Source of the DNA: Flavobacteriaceae bacterium
GTDB taxonomy: Bacteria; Bacteroidota; Bacteroidia; Flavobacteriales; Flavobacteriaceae
NCBI GenBank assembly: GCA_947463515.1
Contig: CANHRI010000023.1
Location: 1-39,738, forward strand
Direction of reading: 5' to 3'
Length of the DNA: 39,738 bases
A program made the translations under genes and the position numbers. The notes beneath the pieces were generated by a model. That model did not search any database, was not told the origin of the DNA, and saw nothing but the letters and a program-made list of their open reading frames with translations. Below, piece by piece: positions 1 to 7,961 of this stretch. Each line of letters opens with the position of its first letter. The stretch's first letter is position 1.

Positions 1-405
1 GTTGGGAATCGTCATAGACAAGACGTAGTGCTTTATCTTCCAACCTTGCGGAGTTAAAATCAGCACACCACTTCCGCGACAAATCTTCATTTGGGTGTTA
101 AGCAATTCATCAAACCAGGCCATTTTTCCATCGGCAGAAAAATAGATGTGGCGTTCCAAAGCGGTAAAGTTCCAAGCTTTCCCTCGATCGAAATAGGGTT
201 TGGCAAACGCTTGAAAGGCTTGCTTATCCCAATTTTCAGTTGCGTCGGTACCGATAAAAACTGACGATTCATCCATTGCAGCAAAATAAGCGTTGAAATT
301 GGCCGTAGCCGCATCTTTGTGCCATTGATCGAGCAATTGATTGACCGCTTCTTTGGGCGTTTGCGCGAAAGCGATGGTGGTGAGGAAGAGGATGAGGAGT
401 TTCAT
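1..405 (-). CDS. Secreted SnoaL/NTF2-like protein, C-terminus cut by window edge
   Basis: Reading leftward from an ATG at 403-405 gives 135 codons that run off the window, so the stop is not visible. The first 15 or so residues (MKLLILFLTTIAFAQ) form a signal peptide ending in AFA-Q, so the product is probably exported. The rest (EAVNQLLDQWHKDAATANFN, then DESSVFIGTDATENW, WNFTALERHIYF, then WKIKHYVLSM) has the order and spacing of SnoaL-like/DUF4440 proteins of the NTF2 fold: an N-terminal helix pair, then curved sheet. Such proteins bind small molecules or act as enzymes, and the substrate cannot be told from this fragment. The start codon lies only 5 bp from the 16-copy heptamer tract, so that tract occupies the 5' leader. 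The family call is by pattern and moderately sure; the frame is clear. Confidence 0.75.
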   Translation of the reverse strand, partial: MKLLILFLTTIAFAQTPKEAVNQLLDQWHKDAATANFNAYFAAMDESSVFIGTDATENWDKQAFQAFAKPYFDRGKAWNFTALERHIYFSADGKMAWFDELLNTQMKICRGSGVLILTPQGWKIKHYVLSMTIPN

Positions 406-410
406 GGGTG

Positions 411-522
411 GTGATTAGTGACTAGTGACTAGTGACTAGTGACTAGTGACTAGTGATTAGTGATTAGTGATTAGTGATTAGTGACTAGTGACTAGTGACT
501 AGTGACTAGTGATTAGTGATTA
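411..522. repeat. Tandem heptamer repeat, 16 copies of GTGAYTA
   Basis: Sixteen contiguous perfect 7-bp units occupy exactly 112 bp. Each unit is either GTGATTA or GTGACTA. Reading left to right, the fourth-from-last-base variant (T or C) runs T, five C, four T, four C, two T, so the copies form blocks rather than alternating at random. Because 7 is not a multiple of 3, TGA/TAG (top strand) or TAA (bottom strand) appears in every frame, so nothing can be translated through it. It lies immediately upstream of the minus-strand gene starting at 405. Confidence 0.97.
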
Positions 523-706
523 GACATTTGAAAGATACAAAAAAGATGGGGGATTTTAAGTTTCAGGTTTCAAGTTTGGACGGTAGATTTTGGACATTAG
601 TCATTAGAAAGAAATGAATAGGAAAGGTTTTAAGTTAACGGTTCAATAGAAGGATTCATTTTCAAATCATCGAATCTTCAAATTTTCAAATTAAAAAAAG
701 GCACTT
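523..706. other. AT-rich non-coding stretch between repeats
   Basis: No supported gene. It contains low-complexity phrases such as repeated TTTCAAGTTT/TTTCAGGTTT and CAAATTTTCAAATT, and a short degenerate inverted echo of the heptamer (TTAGTCATTAG near 598-608). Together with the heptamer tract and the hairpin repeat it makes 406-920 the only gap of more than 300 bp without a gene. Confidence 0.6.
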
Positions 707-780
707 GACTACAGCCCCGGTAGAGCCGGCATCCTCCCGACCCTCGGAAGGGAGATACAGGCGAAAACGGGAGGGGGCGT
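707..780. repeat. Intergenic hairpin repeat (ACAGCCCCGG type)
   Basis: An imperfect inverted repeat: the left arm at 715-738 (CCCCGGTAGAGCCGGCATCC followed by TCCC) can pair with the right arm at 750-774 (starting GGGAGATACAGGCG), with a perfect inner CTCCC/GGGAG. From memory, elements starting ACAGCCCCGATAG and ending with a GATACAGCGGATAGCGGG-like arm recur between genes in Flavobacterium genomes, and this copy has that architecture. It is GC-rich against an AT-rich surround. A 10-bp direct repeat GGGGGCGTGT follows (773-782 and 791-800). No open reading frame is needed to explain it. Confidence 0.65.
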
Positions 781-893
781 GTTGAAGAATGGGGGCGTGT
801 GCTGCCAAAAAATAAAAGAGACTGCCTGTGGGAAGTCGGAAGCGGGTATAAAACTTACCGTTTCTTTAACGATAAAACTCCAAACTACTTTCT

Positions 894-901
894 TATTTTT
901 G
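894..901 (+). promoter_or_regulatory. Putative -7 promoter element (TATTTTTG)
   Basis: This matches the Bacteroidota -7 consensus TAnnTTTG and lies 19 nt before the lipoprotein start at 921. No TTG was found at the usual 17-23 nt upstream, so only the -7 half is supported. Confidence 0.45.
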
Positions 902-920
902 CAAGGCTTAATGGCAGTAT

Positions 921-1499
921 ATGAGAATCGGTTGGTTTATCGTGGTGTGTTTGGGTTTGTTTTCGTGTCAAAACGACAATGCGTCGTTGAAAGCGGAGCA
1001 GGCGAAGGAAGCACAGAAAAAAGAGGTGGTGTTTGAGACCATTACTTCGGGTTGGTCGTTTGACATCGCGCCGATTGAGCCCACGACGCAAGCGCGATTG
1101 AACGGCTGGATGGAGTGGCGCAATTTTTTGCGGGAGGTAAACCAAAAACCGAAAAGTACGTTGAATGCTTTTCAGAAAAAAGCTTCGGTTTTGGTGACCC
1201 AATCGGAGGCGTTGGTCAATACCTTGCCGATGGAATTTAACCAACCTGCGGTGCGTGCCCGACTGAAAGTAATCAATACCAAGTTGAAAAGTTTGGATTT
1301 ATTTATTCACCTCAATCAAACGCCAGCCGCCAAAGTGGTGAAGCTGATTGGCGAAATCAATACTGAAATCGAGTATTTGCAATTGCAACTTGAGGAAATT
1401 GTGCAGCGCAGTTTGATTCCCCGCGAGCCGGGAGAGCCTGATTTTGTGAAGATGAAAGACACTACGCGTGCCATACCGAATACGCCTATAATTCCCTAA
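921..1499 (+). CDS. Conserved hypothetical lipoprotein upstream of mfd
   Basis: A 192-residue protein with a lipoprotein signal: hydrophobic residues 4-15 and a lipobox ending at Cys16 (LFSC), so it should be lipid-anchored at the periplasmic face. After the signal there is a charged Lys/Glu/Ala-rich linker (residues 20-35), then mainly helical sequence with Leu/Ile/Val heptad-like spacing around residues 75-165, and a Pro-rich tail (ending NTPIIP). I recognise no catalytic motif or named domain. The ATG at 921 places the signal peptide at the start, and a TAnnTTTG element lies 19 nt upstream. The next gene, mfd, starts 3 nt after its stop, so the two are almost certainly co-transcribed, but that gives no clear functional link to DNA repair. 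Confidence 0.8.
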   Translation: MRIGWFIVVCLGLFSCQNDNASLKAEQAKEAQKKEVVFETITSGWSFDIAPIEPTTQARLNGWMEWRNFLREVNQKPKSTLNAFQKKASVLVTQSEALVNTLPMEFNQPAVRARLKVINTKLKSLDLFIHLNQTPAAKVVKLIGEINTEIEYLQLQLEEIVQRSLIPREPGEPDFVKMKDTTRAIPNTPIIP

Positions 1500-1502
1500 G
1501 TT

Positions 1503-4500
1503 TTGAGTAAAAGTACCCTGCTCTCGGTGTACCAAGCGTCACCCAAAGTTGAACAACTGGCTGTAGCACTCCGCCAACCGGAGGCTAAAATCAATGTTCG
1601 CGGTCTTTTGGGATCGGGCTTATCGTTTGCGTTAGCGGCTTTATTTGAAAAAATGGACCGTCCTTTTTTGGTGGTTTTCAACGACAAAGAAGAAGCGGCG
1701 TATTACCTCAACGACTGGGAGCAACTCTTGAACGAACAAGACGTGTTGTTTTATCCGGGTTCCTACCGCAGGCCTTACCAACTGGAAGAAACCGACAATG
1801 CCAATATTTTATTGCGCGCGGAGGTCTTAAACCGCATCAATTCGCGCAAAAAACCTCCTTTTTTGGTTACCTATGCCGAGGCCTTGTTTGAAAAAGTGGT
1901 CACCAAGAAAGAGCTGGAGAAAAACACCTTAAAGATTGCGGTCAACGATCAAACAAGCATTGATTTTATCAACGAAGTCTTGTTTGAATACCACTTTAAA
2001 CGGGTTGATTTTGTCACTGAACCTGGAGAATTTTCGGTGCGCGGGGGTATTGTGGATGTATTTTCATTTTCGAATGATCATCCGTACCGGATTGAGTTTT
2101 TTGGCAATGAAGTGGATTCCATCCGCAGTTTTGATGTAGAAACGCAATTGTCGATTGAAAAGCTGAAAAAGATTGCTATTATTCCGAATGTAGAGCATAA
2201 GTTTTTTGAGGAAAACCGCGAGCGTTTCTTGGATTACATTGATCCTTCGACGGTGTTGTTTTTTCAACATTCAGAAATCTTAGGCCAACAGTTGGATAAA
2301 TTGTTTGCCAAAGCGACCGAGGCTTTTCAAACGTTGGACAACGGCATTCGGCATGTATCGCCGGAGGAGTTGTTTGTACATGGAGCCGATTTATTACAGC
2401 GTGCCGAGCGGTTTACGGTAGTCGAATTGGGCAATCAGGTGCATTATCCCTGTACGATGACGCTTCCGTTTTTGATGCAACCGCAGCCTTCGTTCAACAA
2501 GCAATTTGATTTGTTGTTGCAAAATTTAGGCGAAAATCATTTTCACGGGTACAAGAACTATCTGTTTTGTGGAAATGCCAACCAAGCCCAACGTTTTCAT
2601 GATATTTTTGAGGATATCGACGAACAAAATCACGAGAGTGTTCGCAAGCAATACCACACGGTGGTCATGCCGTTGTACCAGGGATTTATCGACGAGGAGA
2701 ATCAGTTGGTGTGCTATACCGACCACCAGATTTTTGAGCGGTACCATCGTTTTAACTTGAAAAACGGGTATTCCAAAAAACAAACCCTAACGCTAAAAGA
2801 GTTGACTTCCTTGACGGTGGGTGATTATGTTACCCATATTGATCATGGGATTGGAAAATTTGGCGGGTTGCAAAAAATTCAAGTCGAAGGAAAAACGCAA
2901 GAGGCAATAAAACTGGTGTATGCCGACAATGATATTGTATATGTAAGCATTCATTCGTTGCATAAAATATCAAAATACAACGGTAAAGACGGGACACCTC
3001 CGAAGATTTATAAGTTGGGATCGAATGCGTGGAAAGCGTTGAAACAAAAAACGAAAGCCCGCGTCAAGCACATTGCGTTCAACCTGATTCAGTTGTATGC
3101 CAAACGGCGCACCGAACGGGGGTTTGCCTGTGCTCCGGACAGTTATTTACAGAAAGAATTGGAAAGCTCGTTTATTTACGAGGATACGCCCGATCAATAT
3201 AAAGCCACGCAAGATGTAAAAACCGATATGGAAAGCGAGCGTCCGATGGACCGTTTGGTTTGTGGAGATGTTGGCTTTGGTAAAACGGAGGTAGCCATTC
3301 GTGCGGCATTTAAAGCGGTAGACAATGGAAAGCAGGTAGCGGTTTTAGTGCCGACAACCATTTTGGCCTACCAACATTACCGCACGTTTTCGGAGCGTTT
3401 GAAAGATTTGCCTGTAACGATACACTATTTGAACCGTTTTCGAACAGCAAAACAGAAAAATGAAACGTTGAAACTGCTCGAAGAAGGGAAAGTTGACATC
3501 ATAATCGGTACGCATCAGTTGGTGAGTAAAGACGTGAAGTTTAAAGACTTGGGCTTGCTGATTATTGACGAGGAGCAGAAGTTTGGTGTGAATGTAAAAG
3601 ACAAACTCAAAACGATTTCCCATACCGTTGACACCTTGACGTTGACCGCGACACCGATTCCGCGAACCTTGCAATTCTCGTTGATGGCGGCGCGTGACTT
3701 GTCGGTAATTACAACGCCACCTCCCAACCGATATCCGATTGAAACGCAGGTTGTACGGTTTCATGAGGAATTGATTCGCGATGCCGTTTCGTATGAGATT
3801 CAGCGCAACGGTCAAGTATTTTTCATTCACAACCGCATTGAGAATATCAAGGAGGTTGCAGGAATGATTCAGCGGTTGGTACCCGATGCCCGAATTGGCA
3901 TTGGACACGGACAAATGGACGGCAAAAAGTTGGAAGAACTCATGTTGGCTTTTATGAATGGGGAGTTTGATGTGCTGGTGTCGACCTCAATCATTGAAAG
4001 TGGCTTGGATGTTCCGAATGCGAATACCATTTTTATCAATAATGCCAATAATTTTGGGTTATCCGATTTGCATCAGATGCGCGGGCGGGTGGGACGCAGC
4101 AACAAAAAGGCGTTTTGTTACTTTATTACGCCGCCGTATTCGGCGATGACCGATGATGCGCGGAAACGAATTCATGCGTTGGAACAGTTTAGTGAATTGG
4201 GCAGTGGATTTAACATTGCTATGAAGGATTTGGAGATTCGTGGGGCCGGTGATTTATTGGGAGGCGAACAGAGTGGGTTTATCAATGAGATTGGGTTTGA
4301 AACCTATCAAAAAATCATGAATGAAGCCATTGAAGAATTGAAGGAAAACGAGTTTAAAGAACTTTATCCGCAAGACAATGACCCTGAAACGAAGGAGTAT
4401 GTCAAGGATTTACAAATCGACACTGACTTTGAGTTGCTGTTCCCCGATGATTATATCAACAACATTACAGAGCGTTTGAACTTGTACAATGAGTTGAGCG

Positions 4501-4859
4501 CCATTAAAGATGAAAAATCCTTAGCCGAGTATGAGCAACGGGTTGTGGATCGATTTGGTCCCTTACCGAAACCTGCCAAAGCGTTGATCAACAGCATTCG
4601 CATCAAATGGAAAGCGACGCAATTGGGAATTGAAAAACTCCTTTTGAAACAAGACAAAATGGTGGGGTATTTTATTGGAGACCAACAGAGTGACTTCTAC
4701 CAAACCCAGCGTTTTATGCATATCCTAGAATTTGTGCAACGCCATGGGAACCTTTGCAAGATTAAAGAAAAGCAAACCAAAAATGGCTTACGCTTGTTGA
4801 TTACTTTTGAACACGTCAAATCGATTCACAAAGCCTTGGAATTGATTGAACAGTTATAA
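1503..4859 (+). CDS. mfd: Transcription-repair coupling factor Mfd
   Basis: Mfd is a DNA translocase that removes RNA polymerase stalled at lesions and recruits UvrA for nucleotide excision repair. The 1118-residue length fits the family. The N-terminal UvrB-like region (about 1-420) includes the ETDNANILLRAEVLNRI-type segment. A CarD-like RNA-polymerase-interaction domain follows at about 430-520 (VGDYVTHIDHGIGKF). The superfamily 2 motor has Walker A GDVGFGKT (588-595), DEEQ (689-692), LTATPIPRTL, and motif VI QMRGRVGRS. The last 150 residues are the TRCF C-terminal domain. The reading frame opens at TTG 1503, 3 nt after the preceding stop; no ATG lies in frame before the conserved N-terminal sequence, so TTG is the likely start. 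A perfect 11-bp hairpin terminator follows. Confidence 0.97.
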   Translation: MSKSTLLSVYQASPKVEQLAVALRQPEAKINVRGLLGSGLSFALAALFEKMDRPFLVVFNDKEEAAYYLNDWEQLLNEQDVLFYPGSYRRPYQLEETDNANILLRAEVLNRINSRKKPPFLVTYAEALFEKVVTKKELEKNTLKIAVNDQTSIDFINEVLFEYHFKRVDFVTEPGEFSVRGGIVDVFSFSNDHPYRIEFFGNEVDSIRSFDVETQLSIEKLKKIAIIPNVEHKFFEENRERFLDYIDPSTVLFFQHSEILGQQLDKLFAKATEAFQTLDNGIRHVSPEELFVHGADLLQRAERFTVVELGNQVHYPCTMTLPFLMQPQPSFNKQFDLLLQNLGENHFHGYKNYLFCGNANQAQRFHDIFEDIDEQNHESVRKQYHTVVMPLYQGFIDEENQLVCYTDHQIFERYHRFNLKNGYSKKQTLTLKELTSLTVGDYVTHIDHGIGKFGGLQKIQVEGKTQEAIKLVYADNDIVYVSIHSLHKISKYNGKDGTPPKIYKLGSNAWKALKQKTKARVKHIAFNLIQLYAKRRTERGFACAPDSYLQKELESSFIYEDTPDQYKATQDVKTDMESERPMDRLVCGDVGFGKTEVAIRAAFKAVDNGKQVAVLVPTTILAYQHYRTFSERLKDLPVTIHYLNRFRTAKQKNETLKLLEEGKVDIIIGTHQLVSKDVKFKDLGLLIIDEEQKFGVNVKDKLKTISHTVDTLTLTATPIPRTLQFSLMAARDLSVITTPPPNRYPIETQVVRFHEELIRDAVSYEIQRNGQVFFIHNRIENIKEVAGMIQRLVPDARIGIGHGQMDGKKLEELMLAFMNGEFDVLVSTSIIESGLDVPNANTIFINNANNFGLSDLHQMRGRVGRSNKKAFCYFITPPYSAMTDDARKRIHALEQFSELGSGFNIAMKDLEIRGAGDLLGGEQSGFINEIGFETYQKIMNEAIEELKENEFKELYPQDNDPETKEYVKDLQIDTDFELLFPDDYINNITERLNLYNELSAIKDEKSLAEYEQRVVDRFGPLPKPAKALINSIRIKWKATQLGIEKLLLKQDKMVGYFIGDQQSDFYQTQRFMHILEFVQRHGNLCKIKEKQTKNGLRLLITFEHVKSIHKALELIEQL

Positions 4860-4893
4860 AAAATGCCATCGTGAGGATGGCATTTTATTTTTA
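4860..4893. terminator. Bidirectional rho-independent terminator
   Basis: A perfect 11-bp stem (4860-4870 with 4876-4886; core ATGCCATC/GATGGCAT) with a 5-nt loop is followed by a T-rich run, and preceded by A's on the other strand. It separates the convergent genes mfd and the metalloprotease, ending transcription from both sides. Confidence 0.85.
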
Positions 4894-7068
4894 CTTCTTC
4901 ACTACTTTAAAATGCGCAAATCGACCTTCCTCAAATTGTAAGGTAACGAAATAAGTCCCATGTGCAAAAGCAGTAATGTCAATCGAAAAGTTGGAATCCC
5001 TTGGGATTTCACGAAGCAACAATTGTCCCATCACATTATGCACTACCACTGACTGCACGTTGGTTTTGGACGTTACAAATACCTGTCCGTTGGACGGATT
5101 GGGGTAATAGGTAAAATCAATTCCTTGGAAATCGCCCGTGTTTAAATTGGGAGTACATCCGATGTTGGCAACCCAACCGGCATCGGTGACAAAAGCATCC
5201 GACTTGAATTGTAGCGTTAGTGAACCGTCGGTAGCAGAGGACACAAAAGGACCTGGGATTTGATTGCCCGTAAATCCTAATCCGCCATTAAATTCAAGCG
5301 CTGCAGTTGAATTTCCATCATAAATATATAAATAATCGTAATCTTGCTCCAAGCTAAATTGCGTAAAGGTGAGGGTAATGCTATTGGCGGGAACGTTAGG
5401 AATCAAGGTACGAATCACCGTTTGTTCATCATCATAATCGCCTGTTGCACCTCCCGTATCGGTAAATACCGAACCTGTACAAAAAGTATCATCGGTCATA
5501 AAGATAAGTTGACGTCCCCCGATTTCTAACCCGCTGGGACATTCTGGCGCTACTTCAATCACATAATAGCTGTTGGGCGTTAAATTTGTAGCCGTCAACG
5601 TATTGGTTGTCATGGTCGTCCAACTTCCCGGCGTTGTTCCGAACAAATAATAGCGAACGCGCCATGCAGTAGCTCCAGTAACATCGATCCAATTGAAGGT
5701 CGCCGATGTTTGTGTTGTTGTTTCCAAAACGATGCGTTCAACGGTATTGATACACGTATTGACACAATCGGAGCTGAGGCAAGAGCGCAGGGCAAACGTA
5801 TCCAAAATACGTTGGGCTGGCTGCGATCCAAATCCGTTGGCTAAATCTATACCAACATTGCTCACCAAATGGCAATAACTCATTATGGTTCCCGAGGAAG
5901 GAATCGTCAACGGGTTTGTACTACACGAAGCCCCTTCCGCTGTGGGTCCTATCCCCGCTGTAGCACAATTATCAATAGCCGTATTGTTCCCATTCCAAAT
6001 ACAAGCATGCGTATGAGGAGCCCCTAAAATATGTCCAAATTCATGCGTAAGCACAAGTACCGTCCATGAGTAGGTAGGAACCGTTTGAAAATCAAATTCA
6101 ACATCAGAATAACAGAAATTTTGAGAAGAACACAAACCGTCAATGGTTACGGCTACACCGCCCAATCCGCCAGCGTCAATGCCCAACAACTGTCCTACGT
6201 CCCCATCAAAAACAGGACGAACTTGGTTGAACTTAAACAGGTAATCTACAGAAGACGTCCCAACACCTTCATACGGATCGGGTTCGGTCCAAATCAATAG
6301 CGTTCGAAATGCAATGGTAATTCCGTCATTCTCAAAAATGGTTTGAATATTGTTATACACGGCAGTCATCCAATTGGTCGCCGTTGTGGTATCGCTACCA
6401 TTTTCTTGGTAGAGATTATAGTCCATTTCAAAATAGGTTGTTGCACATTTTGCCGATTGCATAGTATTGGGCACACTGCGTGCATTGCGCATCATCGCTG
6501 GTCCGTCATCGGTGAGACACTGAAACGGGTGTGGAACTTTCATTTTTGCATCGGAGTAAACGATATAATCGGCACTGTTTTTAAGGGGTCCGACCACAAG
6601 GTTTTGAAACGTACTACCAGAGATGAGGCCACTTAACGCATTTTCAAAAAAAGTAAGGGACGCGACAGAACGGTAATCATTCTTGATGATACCGCGGTAA
6701 TACACGCCGGGCGTATAGGATACCGTTTCACCGCGATGGGTAAGCACCTGAAACCCTTCGGCAAATGGATTGACGCGGTACAACCGAAGCACAACGGACG
6801 CTCCTTGATAGGGAATTATTACTTCAAGTGTTTGCGGACGTTGATTGTAAATTTGTTGAATAGCAGCGGTTTGTAAAGTAGCCACCGTGGACTCTGCTAC
6901 CACATTTTCAATAGCTGCATTGGGTACCTCTGACTTCGGTTGGAGTACCGTAACCGTTTGAAATGACGCTCGACGGTCTTCAAAGGACTTTACTTGCTGA
7001 CCCACACGGAATTGGGCGAAACTTGTCCAAACAGACAATGCCGCTAAAAAAGTAAAAAAACGAACCAT
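4891..7068 (-). CDS. Secreted zinc metalloprotease (reprolysin-like) with Fn3, CUB and T9SS sorting domain
   Basis: A 725-residue exported protease. The start at 7068 (MVRFFTFLAALSVWTSFAQ) opens directly with a signal peptide; a longer frame to 7185 exists but would overlap yraN and lacks one. A propeptide-like region precedes the catalytic domain, which has the zinc motif HEFGHILGAPHTH (His342, Glu343, His346, His352) and a Met-turn GTIMSYCH, as in metzincins of the M12B/reprolysin type. A fibronectin III-like segment (TTTQTSATFNWIDVTGATAW), a CUB domain (from FCTGSVFTD to VANIGC), and a C-terminal type A T9SS sorting domain (YYPNPSNGQ ... GTYFVTLQF ... FKVVKK) follow. It should therefore be carried across the outer membrane by the gliding-associated T9SS and released or attached. 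The substrate is unknown. It ends against the terminator shared with mfd. Confidence 0.9.
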   Translation of the reverse strand: MVRFFTFLAALSVWTSFAQFRVGQQVKSFEDRRASFQTVTVLQPKSEVPNAAIENVVAESTVATLQTAAIQQIYNQRPQTLEVIIPYQGASVVLRLYRVNPFAEGFQVLTHRGETVSYTPGVYYRGIIKNDYRSVASLTFFENALSGLISGSTFQNLVVGPLKNSADYIVYSDAKMKVPHPFQCLTDDGPAMMRNARSVPNTMQSAKCATTYFEMDYNLYQENGSDTTTATNWMTAVYNNIQTIFENDGITIAFRTLLIWTEPDPYEGVGTSSVDYLFKFNQVRPVFDGDVGQLLGIDAGGLGGVAVTIDGLCSSQNFCYSDVEFDFQTVPTYSWTVLVLTHEFGHILGAPHTHACIWNGNNTAIDNCATAGIGPTAEGASCSTNPLTIPSSGTIMSYCHLVSNVGIDLANGFGSQPAQRILDTFALRSCLSSDCVNTCINTVERIVLETTTQTSATFNWIDVTGATAWRVRYYLFGTTPGSWTTMTTNTLTATNLTPNSYYVIEVAPECPSGLEIGGRQLIFMTDDTFCTGSVFTDTGGATGDYDDEQTVIRTLIPNVPANSITLTFTQFSLEQDYDYLYIYDGNSTAALEFNGGLGFTGNQIPGPFVSSATDGSLTLQFKSDAFVTDAGWVANIGCTPNLNTGDFQGIDFTYYPNPSNGQVFVTSKTNVQSVVVHNVMGQLLLREIPRDSNFSIDITAFAHGTYFVTLQFEEGRFAHFKVVKK

Positions 7069-7114
7069 AGCAATTTCTTTTTTTTTGTAAAAATACAAAA
7101 TAGATAGCTTTTTT

Positions 7115-7477
7115 CTAACTAAAATAATAGAACGCATCTTCAAGGTGTTCAAGCACCATCTGTCCCTCCAACTGATGAATCGCAATAATGTCGAAACGAA
7201 CCGTCACTTCCCACGCTTGCTCTTGTACATAGGCATTTACGGCTTTTACCAACAATCGGATTTTCTTTGGTTTGACAAAATCCTGCGGCAATCCCATAGC
7301 GATACTGGAGCGGGTTTTTACTTCGATAACGGCCAAAAGATCGTCTTTACGGGCCAAAATATCGACTTCCGCTTTTTGATATATCCAATTGGTTTCCAGG
7401 ATGGAGTATCCGTTACGCCGCAAAAAATCAACGGCTAAGGACTCCCCTTCTTTTCCTAAATCGTTGTGCGCTGCCAT
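7115..7477 (-). CDS. yraN: YraN family protein (UPF0102, nuclease-like fold)
   Basis: A 120-residue protein with the YraN signature: GKEGESLAVDFLRRNGYSIL, then EVDILA and VIEVKTR, the latter being the D-(E)xK-type core of a PD-(D/E)XK nuclease-like fold (Asp and Glu/Lys visible in order). The role of YraN is not firmly known; the fold suggests nucleic-acid cleavage or resolution. It starts 3 nt after the stop of the four-helix bundle gene, so the two are a transcription unit, with the metalloprotease 46 nt further down. Family assignment is secure, function is not. Confidence 0.92.
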   Translation of the reverse strand: MAAHNDLGKEGESLAVDFLRRNGYSILETNWIYQKAEVDILARKDDLLAVIEVKTRSSIAMGLPQDFVKPKKIRLLVKAVNAYVQEQAWEVTVRFDIIAIHQLEGQMVLEHLEDAFYYFS

Positions 7478-7480
7478 AAC

Positions 7481-7873
7481 TTAAGTCCACAAAATAGTCC
7501 TCTTCGGTCGTGGTGCCCGTCCTGTTTGAACCCGTTCCCGCAAAAGATTGATACTGGCAATCAGGATATTTATCTTGTGGATGAGCGGACGATTGGGCGA
7601 TTTCTCTTCAAAATCCAACAACACATTAAACATGAGTAAGGTCCTTAACTCGTAGGCGGCACCCAAGGTAAAATCCAAATGCCTAATGAAAACATCAGGT
7701 TTTAGGGCTTGATAAGCCAACATAATATGGGTGGGAACAAGTACCGCAATTTGTCGCAAAATCGGCGTGTAATAAAACGTTTGATAATAACTATCCGTCG
7801 CAGTGAGCTGGTACAAGTCGCTACAAAACTGACGGGATCGCTCCCAAATTTCTGGGTCATGATACATATTCAT
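7481..7873 (-). CDS. Four-helix bundle protein (S23/IVP-like)
   Basis: A 130-residue, mostly helical protein. The spacing W-x-R-SRQFCSDLYQLT, then ILRQIAVLVPTHIMLAY, then FIRHLDFTLGAAYELRTLL follows the pattern of four-helix bundle proteins originally named for products of 23S rRNA intervening sequences; the AvD accessory proteins of diversity-generating retroelements share that fold. The best-conserved part here is the LGAAYELRT segment. It has a basic tail (ending RAPRPKRTILWT). It sits directly before yraN (3-nt gap), an unusual partner. No reverse transcriptase or rRNA gene lies in the window, so neither of those contexts applies here. Function unknown; likely nucleic-acid binding by family analogy only. 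Confidence 0.8.
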   Translation of the reverse strand: MNMYHDPEIWERSRQFCSDLYQLTATDSYYQTFYYTPILRQIAVLVPTHIMLAYQALKPDVFIRHLDFTLGAAYELRTLLMFNVLLDFEEKSPNRPLIHKINILIASINLLRERVQTGRAPRPKRTILWT

Positions 7874-7961
7874 AGGGTATGGCGTTTAAATGATACCCAA
7901 AAATATAAAACGAATAGCAAACTACTCGTTTACAAACACTTATTATCAAAAAAATATCGTG

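Noticed and set aside
411..522. CRISPR array
   Set aside because: Units are 7 bp with no spacers and there are no cas genes.
885..1244. 119-residue open frame on the minus strand
   Set aside because: Opposes the lipoprotein gene, which has a proper signal peptide and lipobox; the minus frame is only Arg/Leu-rich shadow sequence.
3345..3914. 189-residue open frame on the minus strand
   Set aside because: It lies wholly inside the mfd motor domain on the opposite strand, has no signal, motif or promoter, and mfd's frame is unequivocal.
7069..7185. 39-residue N-terminal extension of the metalloprotease
   Set aside because: It would overlap yraN and lacks a signal peptide; the ATG at 7068 starts directly with one.
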